DNA of 64,000 nt from Pontibacillus sp. HMF3514 (GCF_009858175.1 NZ_CP047393.1:1984001-2048000), one strand, 5' to 3'. Counted from the stretch's first letter, positions 34,779-43,624 are shown. Program-made: numbers and translations. Notes: generated by a model not told the origin, from the sequence alone.

Positions 34779-35873
34779 ATGAGTGAAATCGTTCAACCTA
34801 TTATCCAACAAGACAATGAAATAAACTGGTTTTCAAAGGATACATATTTATCGATTGTCCAACAAGGTTTTCGGAATGTCGATTGGTCAAGAGCTTCAGA
34901 TGAATTACTATTGTATTTGTTTTTGCACGATGAACCTTCCATTGGAACCAAACGAAAGAAATCTACTTTAAAAGAGTATTTTCGTGAAGTGAATCAATTT
35001 TTCACCTACATCCATCAGTGGTATGAATCTGTTCGAGAGATCCACCCTGAACTAGTAACGCAATATCAACTAGAGATAGAACAACGAGGGTATAAGTCCA
35101 CGACATTACGCCGAAAAAGTACAGTCGTTCAACAGTTTCTACAATTCTTATATAAGTATGGAATGGTAGAAGAAGATTTAACGAAAAGCATGAAGCGAAT
35201 CTCGCTCCAGAAGGATCAGCTTGTGAATCGTGATTTCTATGAGGAAGAAGTTCAAGCGCTGCTACAGTATTTTAAAAAGCATGATTGGTACATGTACACG
35301 CTTTTATTTACACTCGTCTCTACAGGCTTAAGAATTCAGGAGTTGTGTTCAGCAAGGTGGTCTTCAATTACTTATCAACCAGAAGCAAACTTGTATTTTG
35401 TTTCTGTAGTTGGAAAACGAGATAAACTGCGTGAGGTCCCATTATTTAATGAGGTGTTAGAGGTTTTACAAGAATTTCGTATGCGACGTGGTTTTTCTGG
35501 TGAACTAAATGGTCAAAACACCCCACTCTTTCCTAAACCTAATGGGGATCATTACAACTTTAAATATTTAAGTAATGAGTTCACAAAGCAAATTGAAAAT
35601 CTTCAGGATCAATTTCCCTTCATTAAAAGACGTATTGAAATGGAGAAGCAATTTGCTGATAGTGGAAAATCTGTCCGTTTCCGAATCACGCCTCATACAT
35701 GCCGCCACTATACAGCTGCTTATTATTTATCTAAAGGCGCAGACTTGAAAGCTATACAAGACTTATTGGATCACGAGTCATCTGTAACTACTGATCAATA
35801 CTTGCGTCGCACACGGAAATTTAGTGAACATGCTGCTGTTAAAATTGGTGGATCTTTTATGGGCGCACAATAA
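34779..35873 (+). CDS. Tyrosine recombinase/phage-integrase family protein
   Basis: A 364-residue tyrosine recombinase. The catalytic set is complete: Arg in STGLRIQEL, Lys in VGKRDKLREV, His-x-x-Arg in PHTCRHYTA, His in LLDHESS and nucleophile Tyr in TTDQYLRR. The N-terminal core-binding (SAM-like) domain spans about residues 50-150. The start at 34779 has AAGGAG six bases upstream; the earlier ATG at 34758 precedes that site. No phage genes or att repeats are nearby, so it looks like a resident Xer-like recombinase rather than part of a prophage. Confidence 0.87.
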   Translation: MSEIVQPIIQQDNEINWFSKDTYLSIVQQGFRNVDWSRASDELLLYLFLHDEPSIGTKRKKSTLKEYFREVNQFFTYIHQWYESVREIHPELVTQYQLEIEQRGYKSTTLRRKSTVVQQFLQFLYKYGMVEEDLTKSMKRISLQKDQLVNRDFYEEEVQALLQYFKKHDWYMYTLLFTLVSTGLRIQELCSARWSSITYQPEANLYFVSVVGKRDKLREVPLFNEVLEVLQEFRMRRGFSGELNGQNTPLFPKPNGDHYNFKYLSNEFTKQIENLQDQFPFIKRRIEMEKQFADSGKSVRFRITPHTCRHYTAAYYLSKGADLKAIQDLLDHESSVTTDQYLRRTRKFSEHAAVKIGGSFMGAQ

Positions 35874-35888
35874 AAAACCGGCACAACA

Positions 35889-35934
35889 AAAAGCCCCCCA
35901 CCATAACTTATACACTTTGGTGTGGGGCTTTTAC
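35889..35934. terminator. Bidirectional terminator
   Basis: AAAAGCCCC and CCACC pair with GGTGTGGGGCTTTT across a 15-base loop, between the convergent recombinase and vWA genes. Confidence 0.8.
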
Positions 35935-35954
35935 TTATTTTTGGACTAAATCGA

Positions 35955-37463
35955 TTATGGCTTTATTGCAATGGCATCTTTTACAAGCTCTACAAAAGCA
36001 AATTGCTCTTCATTTTGTGCAGATGATTGAGCAAGCTCTAATACCGATTCCAAGCTACTTTCTTTAGCCCAATAACTTTCACCCATGATTTCTGCAAATT
36101 CAGCAACGGACGCTAAAAACATTAAATTCTTCGAGGGATTGTCGTCTTCAGAAAATGATAGTGTTTTTTGCATTTCTTCTACTTCTTGCTTTTCTTCACT
36201 AAAAAACCTTAAACTTATTTTACCCAGGTCATTTGTACTTTCATTTAATTTCACCTCATAAAGGGCAGTGACGGAATGACCAGCTCCAACTTCTCCTCCA
36301 TCAACAGAATTATCTTTAAAATCCTCGTCTTTTACATCACGGTTCTCAAACCCTAACAGTCGATATCGATCGACTTTCTTTGGATCAAATTCAACTTGAA
36401 TTTTTGCATCTTTTGCAATCGTTTGGAGGGTTCCAGTTAGCTGCTCCATAAAAACTCTTCTTGCTTCTGAGAAACTATCAATGTATGCATAGTTCCCATC
36501 ACCGTTATTGGCTAGTTGTTCCATTAATACATCATTATAATTTCCCATCCCAAAACCTAAGGTGCTTAATGTGATATCTTCCTGTGCGTATTCTTTAATT
36601 TCATTCAATATTTCTTTATGTCCAGTTTTTCCAACATTGGCAACACCATCAGAAGCTAATACGACTCTATTTATGGATCCCTCTGTAAAATACTCTCTCG
36701 CTAATCCATACCCTAATGTGAGTCCTTCTTCTGCATTGGTAGAACCCTCAGGTTGTAGCTCTTCGATGGCATGAATAATTCTATCTTTTTTATCTATACT
36801 AGTTGGTTGTAATACCACTCGACCCTGTGATCCATAAGTAACGATTCCGACTTTATCTTGTGGTTGTAGTTCATCTACCAGCATCCTCAAGCTTTTTTTC
36901 ACTAATCCTAAACGGTTCTCATGATTCATAGAACCGGATACATCAATTACGAAGGTTAAATTTGCATTTTTTCGGTCCTCAACTTTAATTTCTTTTCCTT
37001 TCATACTAATACGTAGCAAATGATAACCCTCACCAAACGGAGACTTCCCCCCGTCTACCCCTATCGCAAATGTATCATTTGCAGGCGCTTGTAAGTTGGA
37101 CCCGAAATAATTCACAAACTCTTCTACTCGTACAGCCTCATCTGGCGGAAGCTCCCCTCTTTTAATATAGTTCCGAGTAACAGAATACGACCCTGTATCA
37201 ACATCCATAGCAAAAGTAGATAACGTATCATCTTCTGTAGAAACAAAAGGATTTGTGCCATAGTCTTCAAAGAACATATCATCATAATCCTCACCATTAG
37301 GTGGTGCAGGTCTACTTCTTTTTCCTTCTGACTTTGAAGTCTCCATTGATATCTTGTTTTCCGACGATCCAGTATCACTTGATTCTTGCTCACTGTTCCC
37401 ACTACTACAGGCAACTAAAAACAGTAATAAAGCGCCCAATATTAGTACATATAAATTTTTCAA
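35955..37463 (-). CDS. von Willebrand factor A domain lipoprotein, YfbK-like
   Basis: A 502-residue lipoprotein with lipobox LLVAC at about residue 19 and a Ser/Glu-rich linker. An N-terminal YfbK-type segment (NYIKRGELPPDEAVRVEEFVNYF) is followed by a vWA domain with an intact MIDAS motif (FVIDVSGSMN, about 166-175). The C-terminal DUF3520-like region completes the YfbK architecture. It is probably a surface metal-dependent adhesion or scaffold protein; the ligand is unknown. The start is TTG with AAAAGGGGGC upstream. Confidence 0.83.
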   Translation of the reverse strand: MKNLYVLILGALLLFLVACSSGNSEQESSDTGSSENKISMETSKSEGKRSRPAPPNGEDYDDMFFEDYGTNPFVSTEDDTLSTFAMDVDTGSYSVTRNYIKRGELPPDEAVRVEEFVNYFGSNLQAPANDTFAIGVDGGKSPFGEGYHLLRISMKGKEIKVEDRKNANLTFVIDVSGSMNHENRLGLVKKSLRMLVDELQPQDKVGIVTYGSQGRVVLQPTSIDKKDRIIHAIEELQPEGSTNAEEGLTLGYGLAREYFTEGSINRVVLASDGVANVGKTGHKEILNEIKEYAQEDITLSTLGFGMGNYNDVLMEQLANNGDGNYAYIDSFSEARRVFMEQLTGTLQTIAKDAKIQVEFDPKKVDRYRLLGFENRDVKDEDFKDNSVDGGEVGAGHSVTALYEVKLNESTNDLGKISLRFFSEEKQEVEEMQKTLSFSEDDNPSKNLMFLASVAEFAEIMGESYWAKESSLESVLELAQSSAQNEEQFAFVELVKDAIAIKP

Positions 37464-37637
37464 GCTAAATGCCCCCTTTTCTAGATTTGACGAAAAGAGG
37501 GTTTGTTTTGTTACGAATTATTGAAAAATTTACCATCTTTTTATAATTGCTCATATTTAAAATTTAAATAAACAGTAAAACGAACTCATGTTAGAATAGA
37601 TTAAACAAATTTAACAGACCAGTAAGGGTGGAGGAAA

Positions 37638-38258
37638 ATGAATGATTTTTTTACTTTTTTAGTACTTTCGTTATTTGTTGTTATGAGCCCTGGTATTGAT
37701 ACAGCACTAATTACTAAAAGGACCATTTCAGATGGAAGAAAAAATGGATATAAAATGGCTTTAGGTATTACAATAGGCTCATTGGTTCATACCTTTGCTG
37801 CTGCTTTTGGGCTTTCAGCTATTTTAATGCAGTCGGCCTTGGCATTTGAAATTATAAAATACATTGGTGCGATCTACTTGATTTACTTAGGATTAACATC
37901 CTTTATATCTAGTAAAAAGAAGGATGAAAGTACTCAAGATCACTCAAATTCAGAAGAGAAAACTTCAGCTCTTAAACAAGGTCTCTTCTCAAATGTACTA
38001 AACCCAAAAGTGGCTATGTTCTTCCTAACCTTTTTACCCCAATTTGTAAAATCAGGTAAAAATGCGACTCAACAGCTAATTGTAATGGGTGTTACATATA
38101 CAATTTTATCTATTACTTGGTTTTTTCTTTATGTCTTTTTCATTAACTATTTACGTAATTGGCTCATGTCTCAAAAAGTACAAAGAATTATGGATAAAAC
38201 AACTGGTGTTGTATTAATTGGATTTGGATTAAAGTTAGCCTTTGACAAACAACATTAA
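37638..38258 (+). CDS. LysE/RhtB family amino-acid exporter
   Basis: A 206-residue membrane protein with six predicted helices and the LysE signature near the N-terminus (VVMSPGIDTALITKRTISDGRKNGYKMALGI) plus NVLNPKVAMFFLTFLPQF. The family exports amino acids such as threonine, homoserine or lysine; the substrate is not predictable. A GTGGAGG site precedes the ATG, and a hairpin terminator follows. Confidence 0.88.
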   Translation: MNDFFTFLVLSLFVVMSPGIDTALITKRTISDGRKNGYKMALGITIGSLVHTFAAAFGLSAILMQSALAFEIIKYIGAIYLIYLGLTSFISSKKKDESTQDHSNSEEKTSALKQGLFSNVLNPKVAMFFLTFLPQFVKSGKNATQQLIVMGVTYTILSITWFFLYVFFINYLRNWLMSQKVQRIMDKTTGVVLIGFGLKLAFDKQH

Positions 38259-38263
38259 TCTAT

Positions 38264-38294
38264 TAAAACCATTGGGATACCCCAATGGTTTTTT
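38264..38294 (+). terminator. Terminator after the LysE-family gene
   Basis: AACCATTGGG at 38267-38276 pairs with CCCAATGGTT at 38281-38290, followed by a T6 run. Confidence 0.85.
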
Positions 38295-38371
38295 AAAAGC
38301 TGCTTTTTTCCTAATACTTTTAGCACATATCAATTCCAATCATGAAAATACTAAGAAAAGAGGTGAAAAAA

Positions 38372-38767
38372 GTGTTATTAAAGGTGATCATTGCTTTACA
38401 CATTCTAATGGCATACCAATCAATTTTTAATGTAAGTCCCCCTAATCCAGATATTAAAAGTATAGAAACAAACTATCCTAAAAACGGTATTTGGGTGCAG
38501 ATACCAAAAGGAACAGACGAAATCACATTTAATGTTAAAGCTGAAAACACACAAACTGTTTTATTTTGGTTAATCTCAACAGGTACTCAAACATGGACTG
38601 AAAGAATATTAATCGGATATGATATTAAAGAAAATGATACTGATAACATTTTCACTTTAAACTGGAAAATCAATAAAGATTCACTTCATGACCATTTGCA
38701 TGTTCAGGGTTTGGGTGAAAACCCACTTAATTTTAATAAGATTATCCATTTGTATAAGAACCAGTAA
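38372..38767 (+). CDS. Small membrane-anchored or secreted protein, unknown
   Basis: A 131-residue protein I do not recognise. It begins with a hydrophobic stretch (LLKVIIALHILMAYQSIF) that could be a signal anchor or signal peptide, followed by a soluble beta-rich region (IWVQIPKGTDEITFNVKAEN). The GTG at 38372 has AAGAGGTG six bases upstream; an in-frame ATG at 38342 would add ten residues but has no site. It marks the start of the accessory stretch between the LysE gene and the IS element. Confidence 0.6.
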   Translation: MLLKVIIALHILMAYQSIFNVSPPNPDIKSIETNYPKNGIWVQIPKGTDEITFNVKAENTQTVLFWLISTGTQTWTERILIGYDIKENDTDNIFTLNWKINKDSLHDHLHVQGLGENPLNFNKIIHLYKNQ

Positions 38768-38831
38768 TTCTGATCATTAAGTAAGAGCGCAAATGTCCAG
38801 TTAAGAACCTGCTCTATTATTCGATCATGAC

Positions 38832-38910
38832 ATAATAAAAAGGACTTTCCTTATTCAGGAAAGCGCCCGATTGTTGAAGATTTGAAGTTGAGATATCTAG
38901 GAATAATCTT
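38832..38910. repeat. Dispersed repeat, copy 1
   Basis: About 79 bases with roughly 75-80% identity to 41390-41470, sharing the core CTTATTCAG and AAAGCGCCC followed by ATTG(T/C)TGAAGA. It ends just beyond the stop codon of the truncated gene at 38914. Confidence 0.7.
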
Positions 38911-38913
38911 TAA

Positions 38914-39540
38914 CTATTGCTTGTTATTTGAATAAGACATTCTTAATATCGATAAATCGCTATCTTGTAAGTATTTTTGAGTATTACTTTCAATATCCAT
39001 AATAAAATTCACCCAAAACTCATCCGATAAACTGTTTTCACCGTAATGTTCTCGAAACTGCTGTGTGTTAAAGATTAAATTATCTTGTTTTTTCGTTACA
39101 CCAAATACATTGTCCTTAACCGAACTTACCCATAATGAATTTAATTCTTTCAACTTAATCACTTTTTGTTTTATATCAGTGTTAAGTTTGATTGATACCT
39201 CACCAAAGTTACTACTATCAATGCTTTCCTCTCTAATCATTTCACCAAAAAAAGCACTTATATCTTGAGCAGCTCCAGCGGTTTTGTTTTGTGTAGATCT
39301 GTGGTTTATAAGTTCAAACCTTTTAGCTAGACCATTATTCTTTTGATAAAGCACCATCACATTACCACTATTTTTCGTGAGAAAGTAAGCGTCTCCTTTA
39401 GTTATGACTTCTATATCTAATATTTTTCTATATATTTTTTGGCTATCAACAATTGCATTTACTAGTTCTTGCATATCAGTTGTAACACTTACTGATATAT
39501 ATTCTTCAAAAGTGCAATTACTTACTAAAGAATTATAAGG
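38914..39540 (-). pseudogene. Unknown gene truncated at its 5' end by an IS element
   Basis: From the first internal ATG (39474) it would encode 186 residues of no recognised family. The same frame stays open upstream through 39540, exactly to the IS inverted repeat (NSLVSNCTFEEYISVSVTTD precedes the methionine), and the ATG at 39474 has no ribosome binding site. The real N-terminus is therefore missing. The sequence on the other side of the IS has stops in all three frames, so the lost part is not simply displaced there. It is hydrophilic, probably cytoplasmic, and may no longer be expressed. Confidence 0.65.
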
Positions 39541-39689
39541 TGGACCCTTTCGTCAAGACACGGAATTTGAATTTTTAAGGTGGGGTAATACTTCTATGAC
39601 ACGAACCTAGGAGAGTTCTGGGGTTTATTGTATTATTCCACCTTTGATGATTCATGTCTATCATAGATTCTTACGAGAGGAGGACTCTC

Positions 39690-40496
39690 CTAAGATTGGC
39701 TAAAAACAGTGGCAGGGGGTTGATAGCCTAAAGATTGGTGAGGGCGTTCTTGGTTGTAAAAATGTAAAAAACTATTAATCTCATTGCGGGCTTCTCTCGG
39801 GCTCGTATAATCTTTTAAATAGACTTCTTCATACTTGACTGTTCGCCAGAGTCGCTCAGTAATAATATTATCAAGGGCTCGCCCTTTCCCATCCATACTG
39901 ATTTTAATATCGTTTTCCTTAAGTAAATCTGTATATTGCGGGCTCGTAAAATGGCTTCCCTGATCGCTGTTTAAAATAATCGGTTGATGATTAGATAGCG
40001 CCCTATTAACAGTTTCTAATACAAAGTCCATTTCAAGTGTTTGATCCAGTTCCCAACTGATTACATACCGAGAATACCAGTCTATGATTGCGACTAAATA
40101 CATCCAGTTTTTCTCTAATCGAATATAGGTAATATCAATCCCCCAAACGTGATTGGGGTGCGTGATGGCCAGACCTCTGAGTAAATAAGGATAAATGCGA
40201 TGCTGCTGATTCCTTTTACTGAGGTTTGGACCAGGTGAAATACCAGCGATACCCATTTCTCGCATATGACCTTGCACAGTTTTTCGATTAACGAAAATCT
40301 TTTCGTTTTTAAGAAACTCCTTGATTCGCCTGGATCCAAAAAACGGATATTTAGTGTAGATTTCATCAATCTTATGCTTAATCATCAACTCCTCAGGTGA
40401 AGGCTCCACAGGCTTATAATAAAGACTGGTTCGATTTAAGCTGAGTAATTCTGCTTGCGCTTTAATGGAGAGGTCAGAGCCTTCCCAATCGATCAT
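39690..40496 (-). CDS. IS3-family transposase OrfB (DDE integrase)
   Basis: A 268-residue catalytic part of an IS3-type transposase. An HTH_21 segment (KYPFFGSRRIKEFLKNE) precedes the rve integrase core. The DDE residues are visible in WGIDITYIRL, NSDQGSHFTS and IITERLWRTVK, and the C-terminal HQSLGYQPP is typical. The frame is +1 relative to OrfA, while IS3 elements normally join the two by a -1 frameshift. It could be expressed from its own ATG or after slippage on the A9 run in OrfA. Confidence 0.9.
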   Translation of the reverse strand: MIDWEGSDLSIKAQAELLSLNRTSLYYKPVEPSPEELMIKHKIDEIYTKYPFFGSRRIKEFLKNEKIFVNRKTVQGHMREMGIAGISPGPNLSKRNQQHRIYPYLLRGLAITHPNHVWGIDITYIRLEKNWMYLVAIIDWYSRYVISWELDQTLEMDFVLETVNRALSNHQPIILNSDQGSHFTSPQYTDLLKENDIKISMDGKGRALDNIITERLWRTVKYEEVYLKDYTSPREARNEINSFLHFYNQERPHQSLGYQPPATVFSQS

Positions 40497-40512
40497 GGAG
40501 ACTCGTTCAGCT

Positions 40513-40809
40513 CTAGTCTTTAATGCCAGATTTTTTTTTAAGCCACGACAACTGCGTGGTTAAACGACCTACTTCGGCGTATAGGTTCTCAATTTGGTTT
40601 TCATACTCCTCTTTCATCTGATCCACTTTCTTATTATTGGTCTCAAAGATTTGTGGCATTTGTTCCAGTGCTGCTTTCCGCCATTGGCGTAGTTGATTCA
40701 CATGAATTCCATGTTCAGAAGAGATCTCGGAAATGGATTTCTCTTCTTTTAAGATTTCTAGCACGATTTTGGATTTAAATTCTGATGTATATCTTTTTCT
40801 TCTACCCAT
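40513..40809 (-). CDS. IS3-family transposase OrfA (helix-turn-helix)
   Basis: A 98-residue DNA-binding part: HTH_Tnp_1 (RYTSEFKSKIVLEILKEEKS; SSEHGIHVNQLRQWRK) followed by a leucine-zipper-like coiled coil (IENLYAEVGRLTTQLSWLKKK). It recognises the IS ends and is normally fused to OrfB by programmed frameshifting. Near its 3' end is a run of nine A (minus strand, 40539-40531), a plausible slippery site. Its stop lies 16 bases before the OrfB ATG. Confidence 0.9.
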   Translation of the reverse strand: MGRRKRYTSEFKSKIVLEILKEEKSISEISSEHGIHVNQLRQWRKAALEQMPQIFETNNKKVDQMKEEYENQIENLYAEVGRLTTQLSWLKKKSGIKD

Positions 40810-40964
40810 AAACCTACCTTAACATCTCCTTATTTCGTGTCTAGATTTATGGGTCCATTATATTACGTCCTAATCTTGAAAATTTGAATTAGAGATAATT
40901 TACTTATGACTTTGTGCAATAGGCATCGGTTTGTTAAATAGTGAACTATTTTCTATTTTTTATC

Positions 40965-41297
40965 TTAATGCTTTTTATTTTGCACTACTAAAAATTCTTC
41001 TAAATTTGGAGATTGATTATATTTTATTGCAGCTTGCTTATCCTTTTTAATAATTGCTTTTGTTAAATTAATATCATTTTTGCTCGCAATGGCCACTGCG
41101 TAATGTATAACATCAACTAACTCTTTTTCTAAAGAACTATCCCCTGAAGTTTCCTTCCGACCTTCTAACTGGTTTAGTACTTCTGCTACCTCCCCAATTT
41201 CTTCTACTAGTTTCATAAACAATGCAGATGAAGTACGTCCTTCTTTATATTTTAGTTCCAGATAGCTCTGTAACTCATGGAATGTTAATTGCTTCAT
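40965..41297 (-). CDS. MazG-like nucleotide pyrophosphohydrolase family protein
   Basis: A 110-residue all-alpha NTP pyrophosphatase-like protein. The MazG pattern ExxE...ExxxD is visible in KLVEEIGEVAEVLN and LEKELVDVIHYAVAIA. The family hydrolyses nucleoside triphosphates to monophosphates and can clean noncanonical nucleotides. The start at 41297 is chosen because GTGAGGA lies just upstream; the open frame to 41369 has no such site. It lies in the accessory stretch next to the IS element. Confidence 0.75.
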   Translation of the reverse strand: MKQLTFHELQSYLELKYKEGRTSSALFMKLVEEIGEVAEVLNQLEGRKETSGDSSLEKELVDVIHYAVAIASKNDINLTKAIIKKDKQAAIKYNQSPNLEEFLVVQNKKH

Positions 41298-41389
41298 ATG
41301 AGTCCTCACTTTTAATTTTATTTTTCTTACTAAACTATTCCACAAAAAGTTGTATATTTCCTTTTTCATAACAGTGCTTTACGATTAAG

Positions 41390-41470
41390 ATAATAAAAAA
41401 ACTTCCCTTATTCAGAAAAGCGCCCTATTGCTGAAGACATGAATTTGAGATACCTCCATAAGATCTTCAA
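41390..41470. repeat. Dispersed repeat, copy 2
   Basis: Partner of 38832-38910, in the same orientation. Shared core CTTATTCAG and AAAGCGCCC. The two copies lie on either side of the IS and its truncated neighbour. Confidence 0.7.
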
Positions 41471-41502
41471 TTAACGAATCAGTAAGTTGATTAGTCTTTA
41501 TT

Positions 41503-41685
41503 TCAAGGTACTTCCTCCCCATTTGAATCAATTGGACATTCTTTTTCAATCTGGTTTAAGCCATCTTCAGTTTGAAATAATTTATACCATATACGAGGAT
41601 ATCCTGGTTTGTTAATGACCTTTGCTTCAACCTTTCGTTCATACTTCAAGATGATGGTTTCTACATTGGAATCTAATATAACTCC
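41503..41685 (-). pseudogene. Degenerate open reading frame, probable gene remnant
   Basis: About 60 codons are open, translating to plausible protein (VETIILKYERKVEAKV; YPRIWYKLFQTEDGLNQIEK), but the frame is preceded by an in-frame TAG and has no ATG or GTG start. It looks like the 3' end of a decayed gene. I do not recognise the family. Confidence 0.4.
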
Positions 41686-41784
41686 CTACAGCCCCTTATT
41701 TCAGTTTACTTGAATTCCTGTGTTTTCACCGCCTTTCTAAATAATTCAATATATTAGAATTTAATTGGAATATGTCGAAATTTG

Positions 41785-41812
41785 TTGACGCTTAGGTTAT
41801 TAAATGTATAAT
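41785..41812 (+). promoter_or_regulatory. Sigma-A promoter of the AgcS symporter gene
   Basis: TTGACG (41785-41790), 16-base spacer, TATAAT (41807-41812), 64 bases before the ATG. Confidence 0.7.
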
Positions 41813-41875
41813 AATATTTAGCTAGAATTTTCAGAATAATATAAATCATCAAAGAGGAAGAGGGGCGACAAAGGT

Positions 41876-43303
41876 ATGGAAGAGTTTTTAGGAGGAATTA
41901 TTGATTTTTGGAATGGGATTCTATGGGGGTACGTGCTAATTGCAGGTCTACTTGGGATTGGGATTTATTTCACAATTGCCTCCCGTTTCGTTCAGTTTAG
42001 ATTTTTAGGAGAAATGGTAAGAGTTTTAGCCGAGAAACCAGCATTTAAAGACGGAAAGAAAAACATATCACCATTTAAATCATTTTGTGTGGGTGCAGCT
42101 ACTCGTATCGGTACTGGTAACTTAGCAGGTGTGGCAGTTGCAATTACATTAGGTGGTCCAGGTGCAGTTTTCTGGATGTGGATTGTAGCATTACTAGGTG
42201 GAGCTACAGCATTTATTGAGAGTACTTTAGCACAGGTGTACAAAATTAAAGATTCTAAAGCTTACCGTGGCGGGCCTGCGTATTATATAGAAAAAGGTCT
42301 TAAAGCTAGATGGTTAGGTATTATTTTCGCAGTGTTAATCGCAATAACATTCGGACTAATATTTAACTCCGTACAAAGTAACACAATTGCTTTAGCTTTT
42401 GAAAACGCTTTCGGAATGAACCGTGTTGTTATGGGTTCTATTATTACAGTTGTTACTGGTATAGTTATTTTCGGTGGTGTACACCGTATTGCTAACCTAT
42501 CCAGTGTAATCGTACCTATAATGGCAGTACTTTATATATTAATTGCAATGGTTGTTTTAGTCATTAATTTTGCAGAATTACCTTCTATCATTGGTTTAAT
42601 TGTTGGACATGCATTCGGTTTTGAACAAGCGGTTGGTGGTGCTATTGGTGCTGCGATCATGAACGGTGTAAAACGTGGGTTATTCTCTAACGAAGCTGGT
42701 ATGGGTAGTGCACCTAACGCAGCTGCTACTGCAACAACAACTCACCCGGCTAAGCAAGGACTTATACAATCTTTAGGTGTATTTGTAGATACAATCTTAG
42801 TTTGTTCTGCTACAGCATTCATTATTTTACTTGCTCCTGTATTCCGAACAGGTGAAGTATCTGGTATCGAATTACTGCAAAACTCTCTTGATTCTCACAT
42901 TGGTGGATGGGCTTCAGTATTTATCTCGATTGCGATTCTATTATTCGCATTCAGCTCAATTATAGGCTCTTACTACTATGGAGAAACAAACATTGAGTTC
43001 ATTAAAAAAAGTAAAACCGCTTTACTTATTTTCCGAATTGCTACAATGGCGTTCGTATTTATTGGTTCAATTTCTAGCCTTGCGCTTGTTTGGAAAATGG
43101 CGGACTTGTTCATGGCTCTTATGACTGTAATCAACCTAATAGCAATTGGATTGTTAGGTAAAGTTGCCTTCAATGTACTGAAGGACTATGAAATGCAACG
43201 TAAAGAAGGAAAAGATCCAGTCTTCAACCCGAAAAAGCTTGGTATTGAAGATACAGAAGCTTGGGATGATGAAAGTGGAAAAGAAGAAAAAGCGGCAGGT
43301 TAA
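41876..43303 (+). CDS. Alanine/glycine:cation symporter (AgcS family)
   Basis: A 475-residue membrane transporter with about ten helices. AgcS signatures are visible: GNLAGVAVAITLGGPGAVFW, FIESTLAQVYK, GGPAYYIEKGL and LFSNEAGMGSAPNAAAT. It imports alanine or glycine with sodium or protons. An acidic/lysine tail (DESGKEEKAAG) ends the protein. It has its own sigma-A promoter and terminator, so it is a single-gene unit unaffected by the decayed neighbourhood. Confidence 0.92.
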   Translation: MEEFLGGIIDFWNGILWGYVLIAGLLGIGIYFTIASRFVQFRFLGEMVRVLAEKPAFKDGKKNISPFKSFCVGAATRIGTGNLAGVAVAITLGGPGAVFWMWIVALLGGATAFIESTLAQVYKIKDSKAYRGGPAYYIEKGLKARWLGIIFAVLIAITFGLIFNSVQSNTIALAFENAFGMNRVVMGSIITVVTGIVIFGGVHRIANLSSVIVPIMAVLYILIAMVVLVINFAELPSIIGLIVGHAFGFEQAVGGAIGAAIMNGVKRGLFSNEAGMGSAPNAAATATTTHPAKQGLIQSLGVFVDTILVCSATAFIILLAPVFRTGEVSGIELLQNSLDSHIGGWASVFISIAILLFAFSSIIGSYYYGETNIEFIKKSKTALLIFRIATMAFVFIGSISSLALVWKMADLFMALMTVINLIAIGLLGKVAFNVLKDYEMQRKEGKDPVFNPKKLGIEDTEAWDDESGKEEKAAG

Positions 43304-43313
43304 ACATTATTAC

Positions 43314-43347
43314 AAAAGAGCTTGGGCTAAGGCCTGAGCTCTTTTTT
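43314..43347 (+). terminator. Terminator after the AgcS gene
   Basis: AAAGAGCT at 43315-43322 pairs with AGCTCTTT at 43337-43344 (with GGC/GCC inside), followed by T residues. Confidence 0.85.
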
Positions 43348-43429
43348 TACTTTTAGAAAAGATCCCACATTTAGCATTACTTACAATAGTAAGAGGTGCG
43401 TTATTTGGTGTCAGAAAAAATTACAGGAT

Positions 43430-43624
43430 TTACATATGGAATGAATTTTTGTCAGCTCTACAAGGTCGTTGTTTTTCTTTTTTAAGTTCTATTAAACGGT
43501 ATAAGGCTTTTTCAAGATCTTTTTGAGCTTTTAGACTTTTAGAAAGTATGATTCCTATATTAATCATAGCAATAGATATAATGAGTAGTATTATCATAAT
43601 AGTTAATGAGACAAAATCACTCAT
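43430..43624 (-). CDS. Small single-pass membrane protein, unknown
   Basis: A 64-residue protein with one strongly hydrophobic N-terminal helix (VSLTIMIILLIISIAMINIGIIL) and a basic, hydrophilic tail. It has a TAGGAGTG site about ten bases before the ATG. No family recognised; it could be a membrane peptide or a chance frame. Confidence 0.45.
   Translation of the reverse strand: MSDFVSLTIMIILLIISIAMINIGIILSKSLKAQKDLEKALYRLIELKKEKQRPCRADKNSFHM

Larger units (their letters stand above)
39541..40857 (-). mobile_element. IS3-family (IS150-like) insertion sequence, 1317 bases
   Basis: The terminal inverted repeats begin TGGACCC on both ends and share the block AGACACG about 16 bases in. Two transposase ORFs lie on the minus strand. 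The three bases flanking the left end (AGG) and the right end (TTA) do not match, so no target-site duplication is visible. Coordinates are set by the TG...CA ends. Confidence 0.88.
41298..41875. other. 578-base region without an intact gene
   Basis: Contains repeat copy 2 (41390-41470), a degenerate minus-strand open frame (41503-41685) and a good promoter for the next gene (41785-41812). No other gene seen. Confidence 0.7.

Noticed and set aside
34758-35873. Prophage integrase with att sites
   Set aside because: No phage genes, tRNA or direct repeats are near; the gene stands alone.
39538-40860. Three-base target-site duplication of the IS
   Set aside because: The flanking triplets AGG and TTA do not match.
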